A DNA stretch of 14,572 nucleotides from JALSRY01 sp964428275 (GTDB taxonomy: Bacteria; Planctomycetota; Phycisphaerae; UBA1845; Fen-1342), in NCBI GenBank assembly GCA_964428275.1, contig CAYRXN010000392.1, positions 1-14,572 on the forward strand, written 5' to 3'. Of this stretch, positions 5,395-13,009 are shown piece by piece; the first letter of the stretch is position 1; each line of letters opens with the position of its first letter. The translations under genes were made by a program, and so were the position numbers. The notes beneath the pieces are model-generated. The model was not told the origin of the DNA and did not search any database. It worked only from the letters and a program-made list of their open reading frames with translations.

Positions 5395-7482
5395 ATGGCA
5401 GCCAGAAAAACACCCACAGCCACGCGAAGAAACGCCCCCCCCACGCTGTTCGACCGTCTGGAGCACCGCCCGGTCGTCCGGATCGGCGGGGTGAGCCCGG
5501 CCTACGTCGAGCCGGCCCTGCCCGACGCCGACGAGATCGAGCCGGAGGAGATCGCACCCGAGGAGGCCCCCGCCGCGTCGGCGGAAGCGCGCGGCGGCGC
5601 CGCCGATCACGCCCGGTCGACCCTGGAGGAGGAGGAAGCGTTGACGCCTGCGACATCGGCCAGGAACAAGCCCGCCCGAAAAACCCCGGTGGCCAAGGCC
5701 CGCACGGCCCGCGCGCGGCCGGCCCGCGGCCGGAAAGGCGGCGGCCGCGTAACGGCGGAAGCGCTCGCCGGCAAGCAGCGCGACATCTCGGTCTCCGAGT
5801 TCTTCGCCAAGAACCGCCACCTGCTGGGTTTCGACAACAAACGCAAGGCCCTGCTGACCACCGTCAAGGAAGCGGTGGACAACAGCCTCGATGCCTGCGA
5901 AGAGGCCCACATCCTGCCCGAGATCCACGTCGCGATCGTCCAGCTCGCCGACGACCGTTTCCGCGTCACGGTGCGTGACAACGGCCCCGGCATCGTCAAG
6001 TCGCAGATTCCCAACATCTTCGGCAAGCTGCTGTACGGCTCGAAGTTTCACCGGCTCAAGATGTCGCGCGGCCAGCAGGGTATCGGGATTTCCGCCGCCG
6101 GCATGTACGGGCTGCTCACCACGGGCAAGTCGATCAAGGTGACCTCGCGGACCGGGCCGGCGCGCCCGGCGCACTACTTCGAAATCCAGATGGACACGCG
6201 CAAGAACCGCCCGGAGATCATCCGCGACGACGAAGTCGAGGTGGCCTGGGAGCGCGGCACGGAGGTGGTGATCGAGCTGGTGGCCAGCTACGCCAAGGGC
6301 CGCCAATCCGTGGACGAGTACATCGAGCAGACCGCCATCGCCAACCCGCACGCGCGGATCGTCTACACCGCGCCGACCCGCGAGCACCACGAGTTCCCGC
6401 GCGGCACCGACGAGCTGCCGGCGGACACCAGGGAGATCAAACCCCACCCGCACGGCATCGAGCTGGGCGTCCTGATGAAGATGCTCAAGGAATCCAAGGG
6501 CGTGAAGCTCTCGGGCTTTCTGCAAAACTCGTTTTGCCGGGTGTCGCAGGCGGTGGCCGAACGCATCTGCGCCCACGCCGGCCTGAGCATGAAGGCCGCT
6601 CCGAACACCATCGCCAACCACGACGCGGAAAAGCTCTACGAAGCGATGCAGTCGGTCAAGGTGCTGGCCCCGCCGACCGATTGCCTGGCACCGATCGGCG
6701 TGCGCAACCTGATCGCCGGCTTGCTCAAGGAAGTCAGGGCCGAGTTCTTCACCGCCACCACGCGCAGCCCCGCCGTCTACCGCGGCAACCCCTTCCAGAT
6801 CGAAATCGCCATCGCCTACGGCGGCAAGCTGCCGGCCGAAGGCACCGCGCGCGTGATCCGCTTTGCCAACCGCGTCCCGCTGCTCTATCAGCAGTCTTCG
6901 TGCGCGGCGTTCAAGAGCGTGCTCGACGTGGACTGGCGCAACTACGGCCTCTCGCAGCCCGGCGGCAGTCTGCCGACCGGTCCGCTGGTCGTGATGGTGC
7001 ACATGGCCAGCGTCTGGGTGCCGTTCACTTCCGAGAGCAAGGAGGCCATCGCCGACTACGACGAGATCCGCAAGGAAATGCGCCTGGCGCTTCAGGAGTG
7101 CGGCCGCAAGCTGGCCACCTACGTGCGGCGGCGGCGGCGGCAGAAACTCGAAGCACAGAAACGCGACATCTTCAGCCGGTACATCCCCGACGTGGCCGAA
7201 GCGCTGGCCCACCTCACCGGCACAAGCGAGCAACGCCTGCTCCGCGAATTGCAGGCCATCGCCCGCGCCCGCACCGCGGAAGCCGACGTCGAGCTGGACG
7301 AGGACGGCAAACCGATCGCCAAACCCGCCGAGCCGGAAAGCGAAACAACCCTCGGCGGCGACGATTCGGTCGTGATCGTCCCCGAGAACGAAGCCGCCGA
7401 AGTTCCGGGCGCCCTGTTCGACGAAGACGGTGCCCAGGGCAAGACCGGCCGCCGCAAACGAAGAACCCGCCGGCGCCGCTAG
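5395..7482 (+). CDS. top6B: DNA topoisomerase VI subunit B (type IIB, ATPase subunit)
   Basis: A 695-residue GHKL-ATPase subunit of topoisomerase VI, which with the Spo11-like A subunit passes one DNA duplex through another. The core begins at FFAKNRHLLGF (136-146). ATP-site motifs follow: EAVDNSLDA (159-167, with E159 and N163), DNGPGI (195-200) and RGQQGIGISAAGMYG (225-239). An H2TH-like insert occupies about 365-440. The transducer region has WRNYGL (514-519) and VPFTSESKEAI (542-551), where K549 is the likely ATP-sensing lysine. Compared with archaeal subunits (about 530 residues) there are two extra regions: an N-terminal extension of about 125 residues, acidic at 43-82 and then Ala/Lys/Arg-rich at 90-118, and a C-terminal acidic linker ending in RRKRRTRRRR. 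No A subunit follows; the next gene points the other way. The ATG at 5395 has only a weak ribosome site, and a later start cannot be excluded. Confidence 0.95.
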   Translation: MAARKTPTATRRNAPPTLFDRLEHRPVVRIGGVSPAYVEPALPDADEIEPEEIAPEEAPAASAEARGGAADHARSTLEEEEALTPATSARNKPARKTPVAKARTARARPARGRKGGGRVTAEALAGKQRDISVSEFFAKNRHLLGFDNKRKALLTTVKEAVDNSLDACEEAHILPEIHVAIVQLADDRFRVTVRDNGPGIVKSQIPNIFGKLLYGSKFHRLKMSRGQQGIGISAAGMYGLLTTGKSIKVTSRTGPARPAHYFEIQMDTRKNRPEIIRDDEVEVAWERGTEVVIELVASYAKGRQSVDEYIEQTAIANPHARIVYTAPTREHHEFPRGTDELPADTREIKPHPHGIELGVLMKMLKESKGVKLSGFLQNSFCRVSQAVAERICAHAGLSMKAAPNTIANHDAEKLYEAMQSVKVLAPPTDCLAPIGVRNLIAGLLKEVRAEFFTATTRSPAVYRGNPFQIEIAIAYGGKLPAEGTARVIRFANRVPLLYQQSSCAAFKSVLDVDWRNYGLSQPGGSLPTGPLVVMVHMASVWVPFTSESKEAIADYDEIRKEMRLALQECGRKLATYVRRRRRQKLEAQKRDIFSRYIPDVAEALAHLTGTSEQRLLRELQAIARARTAEADVELDEDGKPIAKPAEPESETTLGGDDSVVIVPENEAAEVPGALFDEDGAQGKTGRRKRRTRRRR

Positions 7483-7625
7483 GTCCGGAGCGCGCAACAC
7501 CGCCGCTGCGTGAGAACCTGATGGTGGCCACCCCGGGTACCCCAGCACGAAGCGCGGCCGGAGGAGGAGCAAGGGCCTTCGCTGTCACCTTGTCGCGTCA
7601 TGAGGCATCAACGGGTCCGCCGCGC

Positions 7626-7904
7626 TCACCGGCGACTCGGCCGGGGCTGATCGACAACCGGACGCCGCGGGGGCGAGGCGGGCTGTCGCTCGCCACGAGG
7701 CCAGTCGCGTTCCAGCGCTTCGACGGCGCGCCGGGCATCCGAGCCGGCGATGACATCCTGGGCGCCGGCGCGCCGGCTGGTCGGCTGCGTCTGCGCCGCC
7801 CGATCGGCGGAAACGGGCCGCCCGGCCGTCCGGCAGCCGAGCAGGGCCAGTGAGGCGCAGACCAGGACGCCGGTCGCAACGTACGTACGTACCTTCCGGA
7901 CCAT
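7626..7904 (-). CDS. Small predicted lipoprotein, unknown function
   Basis: A 92-residue product with a lipoprotein signal peptide: basic start MVRKVR, hydrophobic stretch, and lipobox LLGC with Cys near residue 22. The mature part is polar, rich in Arg, Pro, Ala and Gln, and looks disordered, with no recognisable domain. The start is fixed by GGGAGG at 7913-7918, 8 nt before the ATG; the frame is open further upstream but without a ribosome site. It lies 138 bp downstream of the giant surface-protein gene on the same strand, so the two may share a transcript. Mature tail composition is similar to that produced by shadow frames in GC-rich DNA, but the signal peptide plus ribosome site make the gene credible. 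Confidence 0.7.
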   Translation of the reverse strand: MVRKVRTYVATGVLVCASLALLGCRTAGRPVSADRAAQTQPTSRRAGAQDVIAGSDARRAVEALERDWPRGERQPASPPRRPVVDQPRPSRR

Positions 7905-8007
7905 CCGAGCAACCTCCCGTCGGGCGAGACGCCGCGAGCAAGACGCGCGCAGCGCCCCGAGAACACAGGTGGTACCCACCCTGCCGAGGCACCGGTTCAC
8001 AGCCCGT

Positions 8008-8025
8008 GGGCGGCAAGGCCGTCCC
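8008..8025 (-). terminator. Hairpin after the giant surface-protein gene, possible terminator
   Basis: Just past the stop at 8043 (minus strand), GGGACGGC and GCCGCCC form a seven-pair stem with one bulged base and a CTT loop. No U-run follows, so intrinsic termination would be inefficient and transcription may continue into the lipoprotein gene. Confidence 0.3.
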
Positions 8026-8042
8026 CGGCCGATCGCTGGCGA

Positions 8043-11000
8043 TCAGCGGCGCCGCCGGCGCGGTGTCGTGAGCCGCGCGCCGACGAGTCCCGCCAGCGTC
8101 AGCGCCAGCGACGGAACGAGGCCGAAACCACACAACGGCGGCAGGACGCGGCCGGTCGGCGCCTGCGTGACCGGGTCGAGCGGCTCGGGGACGCCGTCGT
8201 TGTCGAGGTCGGCGTCGCAGTCGTCGCCCAGACCGTCGCCGTCGAAGTCGAGCTGGTCGGCGTTGGACTCGTTCGGGCAGTTGTCGGTCGGAATGAGCTG
8301 TCCGCCGCTGTCGACGAGGTCGATTCGACCGTCGCCGGCGATGCGGCCGTCGGTGTCGTGGATCACGCGGAACGTCCCGAAGCGGACGATTCCGCCGCCC
8401 ACGCTGCCTTCACGCGGGTCGGGCTGCTGCTCGGGCCCCTGGTCGAGTCCGCCGACGTCGAAGCCGTCGTCGAGCGTGCCGTTGTTGCTGAAGTCGATGC
8501 CGAACGCCTGTTCGAGCGTCGCCTCGTTGTAGCGGGTGAAGTCCGGGAACCCGTCGCCGTTGGCGTCGGGCGCTTCGAGGAAGCCGTCGCCGTCCTGGTC
8601 GAAATCCACCAGTTGCCGCTGGAACGCGGTCGTATCCGCGGGGAAGCCGGTCACATCCTGGCCGGCGTCGATCGCGGCCTGCCGCACGGCGGCGAGGTCG
8701 GCGGCGTCGAAATCGCCGTCGCCGTCGATGTCGAAGCCCCACCGGGCCGGGTTGACCTGCGGCGCGGGATCGACCGGGTCGGCCAGACCGTCCTCGTCGG
8801 TATCGGCCCGGGTCGGGTCGGTCCGGACGCCGCGCACCGGCTTGTCGACCGGGTGGCCGTCGCGGGCGGCGAGGTCGGCCAGGCCGAGACTGGCCATCGC
8901 CTCGGCCGAGGCGGCCCGCGCCCAGGTGTTGATCTCGTCCCAGTCGGAGATTCCGTCGCCGTCGGTGTCGGCCCTCAGCGGGTCGGTCTGGACGACCACG
9001 ACAGCGGCGTCGCGGAAGCGGCCCGAGGTCGAACCGGGACCGTAGCGGGTGAGCTTGAACCCGGCTCGTTCCTCGCTGTCGCTGAGCTTGTCGCCGTCGG
9101 TATCCCAGTTGCGCGGGTCGGTTTCGCCGGGATCGACCTGCCCGTTGTGGTTGGCGTCTTCGACGCCGTCCGGGAGGCCGTCCGCGTCGGTGTCGGCGAG
9201 TGTCGGGCTGGTGCCGGTATCGCGTTCGAGCTTGTCGTCGAGCCCGTCGCCGTCGGTATCGGCCTTGCTGTCCTTGGTCGTGTTCCCGTTGTCGAAGAGC
9301 GAGCTGTCCGCCCGATCGGCGCGGCGGACGCCGGTGAGGTCGAAGCCTTCGGATTCCTCGCCGCGGGTCAGCCCGTCGCCGTCCACGTCCACGTTGAGCA
9401 GGTCGGTCGCGCCGTTGACCTGCGTGAGCATGTTGTTGTCTTCGGAAACCTCGTTCACGGCCGCCTGGTCGTCGATGCGCACCTTGAGGAAGTAGTCGCC
9501 GGCGGGGAAGTCCGCCGACGAAACCACCAGGGCGTTCATGTCGAGCGAATGCAGCCCGACCGTCTTGTCCGCCGCGGCGGTCACGTCGATTCGCCGCAGG
9601 AGCACGTCGCCGGCGCCGATGCTGGTGTTGTCGTCGGGCGAGGCGTAGACGGCGATCGCGAAGTCCTCGACCGGCTGGTTGAACGCGACGCGGTATTGCA
9701 GCGATATGTCAAAGCTCACGTCCACGTCGGAGCCGGAGAACTGGAGCTTGGTCATCTGGAGATCGACGCGGTAGCCCGCGGTTCGGTCCTTGCCGTTGTT
9801 GGCCTCGTCCGCCTCGCCGACGGTATCGCCGACATCCGCGGTCGCGGCGATCTTCACCGCCGTGTTGGCGGCGACCTGCTTGGCCCGCAGCGCCGCGGAG
9901 ATGTCCACGGTCACGACGTGCGTACCGGGGTCGGGCTCGCCGGCCAGCGTCGCGAGCGTCTTGCTCGGCACGACCGGGTCTTCGAGCGTCAGCCGCACAT
10001 CGAACGGCATCACGGCGGCCGGGCTGATGACCGTGTAGGTGACCGTGGCCGTGAAGGGTTCTTCGTCGGACAGGGCGATGCCGTCGAGCTGCACATCGAC
10101 CGTCTGGGCCTGCGCGGCGACGTTGGACGCGGCCGTCTCGTCGCTTTCCGCGACGGTGCCGGTGGCGTCGATCACCGCGAGCACGCGGTCGCCGTCGGCC
10201 AGCCGCGTCGCGAAACCGTCGAGCACGGCGCGGAAGTCGGCCAGATCGCGCGTGTGCGTCCCCGGAGCGCGGTCGGCGGGGTTGTTGACGTGGATCGTCT
10301 GGATCAACCCGTCGGCGGCGTCGATCTGCGCGTCGGCGTCGCGGTCCGCACCGATCTGAATGACGAACGCGGCGACGTTGGCCGGGGCGTCGATCCGGTA
10401 GGTGACGCGCGCCGTCGTGGTCGATTCGTCGGACGAGACGGCGACCGAGGTGGCGACCAGATCGACCTCGATCGCGGCGCCGGCGGCGCAGTTGTCCGCC
10501 TCGTCCGTCTCGGCCACGACGCCGGTGGTGTCGAGCCGGGCCACGATGCGGTTGCCGTTGCTGACGGCGCCGTAGCCATCCAGCGCGGTCCGCACGCTGC
10601 GCACGAGCGTGTGCGTGCCGGGCTTGAGATCGTCGGCGGACAGCTCGGCCGGCATGATCGTCACCAGGGGCACGTCCAGGTCGCACCCCACGCCGTCGGT
10701 ATCCAGGGCGATTTCGATCTGAAACGCGGGAACCGCGGCGACACCGTCCACCACGTAGGTGACGAACACCGGCGTCGTCGGGTCGGTCACGTCGGCACTA
10801 ACCGTCTGCGCCACGAGGTTCGTCCCGTTGACGAAGCCAACCAGTGCGGTGTCGGACAGGTCGGTGCCGCCGACGGTCGCCTTGAAGACCACCGACTGCA
10901 CCTCGGTTGACGTGACCGTGAACGTGGCCCGACCGGCACCGTCGGTCGGGATCGGGCCGGCGGGCGCGATCGCCGCCGCCGTCGGATCGACCGAAGCCGT

Positions 11001-12635
11001 GTCCACCGAAAGCGTGACGTTCGTGTTCGGCACGGGATTGCCCAGCGTGTTGCGCAGCGTGACCGTGATCGTCTCGGTGTCGAGGCCGTCGGCGATCGCC
11101 GAGCCGTCGTCGGGCACGACCGTCGAGTGGGCGTCGTCGTAGACGTTGTCCTGGAACGTGATGTCGGCCTGGTCGGACCACGCGCCGTCGGTGGCCTGGA
11201 TGGTGGTCGTGGCATGGGGCTGGGCGGAGCGCACGGCGACGATCGCGATGCCGTCGCCGTTGGTGACGGCGTTGACCGGGTCGATCGTGACCCCGGCCGC
11301 GCCGGCGATCGCGCTGATCGTAATCGCGTGGTTGGCGACCGGGTTGTTCGCCCCGTTGCGCAGCGTGATCGTAAGGTGCTCGATGTCCACGTCGTCGGCG
11401 ATTGCCGTTCCGTCTTCGGCGACGATCGACGAATTAGAGCCGTCCACCACGTCGGCGAGGAAGTGGAGCTGGAGCGCCGGCGCCGCTTCGACCTCGATCC
11501 CGTCGTCGGTATCCAGCGCCGAGACGGTGACCGTCTTGGCCGCCGTCGCGCGGACCGCGAACGTGACCTGGCCGCTGCCGTCGGTCGTTCCGGTGGCCGG
11601 TTCGACGGTGATGTCGGCCGGGTCGTCGAACAGCAGGACGACCTCGTGGCCCGCGAGCGGGTTGTTCTCGTAGTCGTGCAGCGTGACCGTCACCGAGGCG
11701 GCGTCGGCGCCGTCGGCGATCGCCGTATCGTCCGCCGCGGCGATCGTCGAGTTCGCCGGATCGGTCACGGCTTCGAACACGATCGCCTGCGCGCCGAACT
11801 CGGCCGCGTCGGCCGCGACGAACGCCTCGACGGTCAGCGCCTGGGCCACGGCGCTCGACAAGGCGAACCGCACGCGTCCCTCGCCGTTGCTGACGCCGCC
11901 GTTGGTCGCCGAGACGGTTACGCTCGGCGGCAGCGCCGCGTTGCTGGCCTGACGCAACTGCACCGCGCGGCCGGAGATGATGTTGCCGAACTGGTCGGCC
12001 AGTTCGACATCGATCAGGATCAGGTCGGCGCCGTCGGCGGCCGCGGTGTCGTCGAAGCCGGGAACCAGCGTCAGCGTCGAGTTGGCCGCGTCCGCGGCGC
12101 CGGGCACGATATCCACGTCGACCAGCCCGGTCGGCGTATCGAGGAAGTTCCCGCCGCCGACGTTGACGCGCACGGCGATCTGCGTCTCGTCGAGCGTCGC
12201 GCCGGCCGCGTTGGTGGCCCGGAAGAAGACGTTGCTGAAGCGAATCTCGGACGGCGTGGTGCTCGCGGTGTTGACCGTGAACACGATCGCATCGGCCGTC
12301 GGCGTCGCCGTGTTGCTGACGAGCGTCAGGTCGCCGACGGTGACGCTGGCGGTCGCGTTCTGCGTCACGTCGAACTCGAAGTTGGCCGGCGCCGAGATCG
12401 TGATCGTCGTGCCGGCGGGCCACTCGCCGTCGAACGCCTCGCCGATCTCCGGCAGCGTCACCAGCCCCGCGAAGACGCCCGAAGCGGCCGAGTCGGCGCT
12501 GATCGTCATCGTTCCAACGGTGACCACGTTGTCGGCCAGCGCCGGCAGCGTGACCAGCCCCACCACCAGTGCGAGTGACGCCACCCGCCGGCGGGTCATC
12601 CGGTTACTCAGGGGATTGCGAGACACGCGACGCAT
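8043..12635 (-). CDS. Giant secreted surface protein with Ig-like, CARDB-like and calcium-binding repeats and a C-terminal sorting tail
   Basis: A 1530-residue protein. Residues 1-34 are a signal peptide (basic N-region, hydrophobic 18-33, cleavage likely after ALA). Residues 35-180 form an N-terminal beta-rich domain. Four invasin/Big_1-like Ig repeats of about 105 residues follow (about 184-290, 293-395, 399-497, 501-602), each opening with a T/I-A-x-DGxD-type motif. Four CARDB-like domains (about 604-722, 724-842, 845-948, 955-1073) end in variants of ET-DEADN. Region 1082-1485 is full of DxDxDG calcium loops, including a dockerin/EF-hand-like segment at 1302-1320 and a thrombospondin type 3 repeat, DNCPNESNADQLDFDGDG (1451-1468). 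The end, PLCGFG then a hydrophobic segment (1506-1520) and a final RRRRR, resembles a cleaved C-terminal anchor signal. AGGAGG at 12643-12648, 7 nt before the ATG, sets the start. Likely an adhesin or envelope scaffold; the ligand is unknown. Confidence 0.88.
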   Translation of the reverse strand: MRRVSRNPLSNRMTRRRVASLALVVGLVTLPALADNVVTVGTMTISADSAASGVFAGLVTLPEIGEAFDGEWPAGTTITISAPANFEFDVTQNATASVTVGDLTLVSNTATPTADAIVFTVNTASTTPSEIRFSNVFFRATNAAGATLDETQIAVRVNVGGGNFLDTPTGLVDVDIVPGAADAANSTLTLVPGFDDTAAADGADLILIDVELADQFGNIISGRAVQLRQASNAALPPSVTVSATNGGVSNGEGRVRFALSSAVAQALTVEAFVAADAAEFGAQAIVFEAVTDPANSTIAAADDTAIADGADAASVTVTLHDYENNPLAGHEVVLLFDDPADITVEPATGTTDGSGQVTFAVRATAAKTVTVSALDTDDGIEVEAAPALQLHFLADVVDGSNSSIVAEDGTAIADDVDIEHLTITLRNGANNPVANHAITISAIAGAAGVTIDPVNAVTNGDGIAIVAVRSAQPHATTTIQATDGAWSDQADITFQDNVYDDAHSTVVPDDGSAIADGLDTETITVTLRNTLGNPVPNTNVTLSVDTASVDPTAAAIAPAGPIPTDGAGRATFTVTSTEVQSVVFKATVGGTDLSDTALVGFVNGTNLVAQTVSADVTDPTTPVFVTYVVDGVAAVPAFQIEIALDTDGVGCDLDVPLVTIMPAELSADDLKPGTHTLVRSVRTALDGYGAVSNGNRIVARLDTTGVVAETDEADNCAAGAAIEVDLVATSVAVSSDESTTTARVTYRIDAPANVAAFVIQIGADRDADAQIDAADGLIQTIHVNNPADRAPGTHTRDLADFRAVLDGFATRLADGDRVLAVIDATGTVAESDETAASNVAAQAQTVDVQLDGIALSDEEPFTATVTYTVISPAAVMPFDVRLTLEDPVVPSKTLATLAGEPDPGTHVVTVDISAALRAKQVAANTAVKIAATADVGDTVGEADEANNGKDRTAGYRVDLQMTKLQFSGSDVDVSFDISLQYRVAFNQPVEDFAIAVYASPDDNTSIGAGDVLLRRIDVTAAADKTVGLHSLDMNALVVSSADFPAGDYFLKVRIDDQAAVNEVSEDNNMLTQVNGATDLLNVDVDGDGLTRGEESEGFDLTGVRRADRADSSLFDNGNTTKDSKADTDGDGLDDKLERDTGTSPTLADTDADGLPDGVEDANHNGQVDPGETDPRNWDTDGDKLSDSEERAGFKLTRYGPGSTSGRFRDAAVVVVQTDPLRADTDGDGISDWDEINTWARAASAEAMASLGLADLAARDGHPVDKPVRGVRTDPTRADTDEDGLADPVDPAPQVNPARWGFDIDGDGDFDAADLAAVRQAAIDAGQDVTGFPADTTAFQRQLVDFDQDGDGFLEAPDANGDGFPDFTRYNEATLEQAFGIDFSNNGTLDDGFDVGGLDQGPEQQPDPREGSVGGGIVRFGTFRVIHDTDGRIAGDGRIDLVDSGGQLIPTDNCPNESNADQLDFDGDGLGDDCDADLDNDGVPEPLDPVTQAPTGRVLPPLCGFGLVPSLALTLAGLVGARLTTPRRRRR
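8046..8138 (-). other. C-terminal Cys-Gly / hydrophobic / poly-Arg tail of the surface protein
   Basis: Residues 1500-1530 have the three-part layout of protein-sorting tails: a short motif PLCGFG with C1502, a hydrophobic helix of about 15 residues, and a basic cluster ending the protein. GlyGly-CTERM, PEP-CTERM and MYXO-CTERM tails share this design, the last with an essential Cys. C1502 could be exposed and lipid-modified after cleavage. This is a pattern-based inference; I cannot place it in a named family. Confidence 0.5.
10830..12086 (-). repeat. Four tandem Ig-like (invasin/Big_1-type) coding repeats
   Basis: Four degenerate repeats of about 310 bp, encoding residues 184-602. Aligned openings read STL-TLVPGFDDTAAADGADL, STIAAADDTAIADGADAAS, SSIVAEDGTAIADDVDIEH and STVVPDDGSAIADGLDTET. 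Repeats 2-4 are closest to one another, which suggests expansion from one ancestral unit. They are separated at protein level by short N-S/T linkers. Confidence 0.8.
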
Positions 12636-12711
12636 GGGTGTTCCTCCTGCTGCCACGCGACGCGGCACACCTGGGCCGGGTCGCATGGAAGGGTCCGTGA
12701 TATCTTCAATA

Positions 12712-12728
12712 GTGCCGGCCTCCGGCAC
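12712..12728. repeat. Perfect 7-bp hairpin in the surface-protein leader
   Basis: GTGCCGG (12712-12718), loop CCT, CCGGCAC (12722-12728). No T-run follows on either strand, so it is more likely an RNA structural element or a dispersed repeat than a terminator. Confidence 0.6.
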
Positions 12729-12780
12729 GCTTCCTTGCTGGTGTTTCGCAGATCGTGTCCGGGCCCGGGCCGTGCCGGCG

Positions 12781-12799
12781 GCAGGCGCCTTGCGCCTGC
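12781..12799. repeat. Perfect 8-bp hairpin in the surface-protein leader
   Basis: GCAGGCGC (12781-12788), loop CTT, GCGCCTGC (12792-12799). Read on the minus strand its core GGCGCAAGGCGCC differs by one base from GGCGCAAGCCGCC in the hairpin at 2180-2198, which hints at a dispersed family. Confidence 0.6.
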
Positions 12800-13009
12800 G
12801 CCGCGACAACGACCACAGCCTCCGGCCCCCAGGAGCTCCGGCCGGCCGGCCCGCCGAGGCGGCCGCCGCAGCCGGACACGCGTCGCCCGATCATCTTTCA
12901 TTGTACGGACGCCGGCTCGGTATTTCTGCGCAAAATCGCCGCGGTCGCGCCGCTGAACCGGACGGGCAACAACCGATAACTCACGCCCGAGGCGGAGGTT
13001 ATCAAACCA

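Larger units (their letters stand above)
12636..13009. other. Intergenic region of 374 bp: hairpin-rich leader of the surface-protein gene
   Basis: No convincing gene is seen. On the minus strand TACAAT at 12905-12900 is a possible -10 box in the only AT-richer stretch, but the -35 region is poor (CAGAAA at 17 bp spacing; TTGCGC is 22 bp away). A start there gives a leader of about 260 nt containing two perfect hairpins (12712-12728 and 12781-12799) and the palindrome CCGGGCCCGG (12759-12768). A strong ribosome site sits at 12643-12648. The length suggests the surface protein is transcribed separately from the FecR-like gene. Confidence 0.55.

Noticed and set aside
7523..7545. Palindromes GGTGGCCACC and GGGTACCC between top6B and the lipoprotein gene as a bidirectional terminator
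   Set aside because: They have no T-run on either side and no usable loop; chance palindromes are expected in this composition.
4006..7572. A 1188-codon open frame on the minus strand, antisense to top6B and the hydrolase
   Set aside because: It runs opposite to two well-supported genes, its product is a Gly/Arg/Val/Ala/Asp mix without domains, and such long antisense frames are common in very GC-rich DNA with strong third-position bias.
7880..7892. CGTACGTACGTAC tandem as a short repeat or recombination site
   Set aside because: It lies within the signal-peptide codons of the lipoprotein and is only about three units long.
8358..10910. An 850-codon open frame on the plus strand inside the giant surface-protein gene
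   Set aside because: It is the antisense shadow of the repeat-rich gene; its Val/Gly/Arg/Asp-rich product mirrors the repeats and has no signal, start site or domain.
8181..12086. Periodic repeats as a possible CRISPR-like or satellite array
   Set aside because: The periodicity is that of protein domains in a continuous reading frame, with strong divergence between copies and no uniform spacers.
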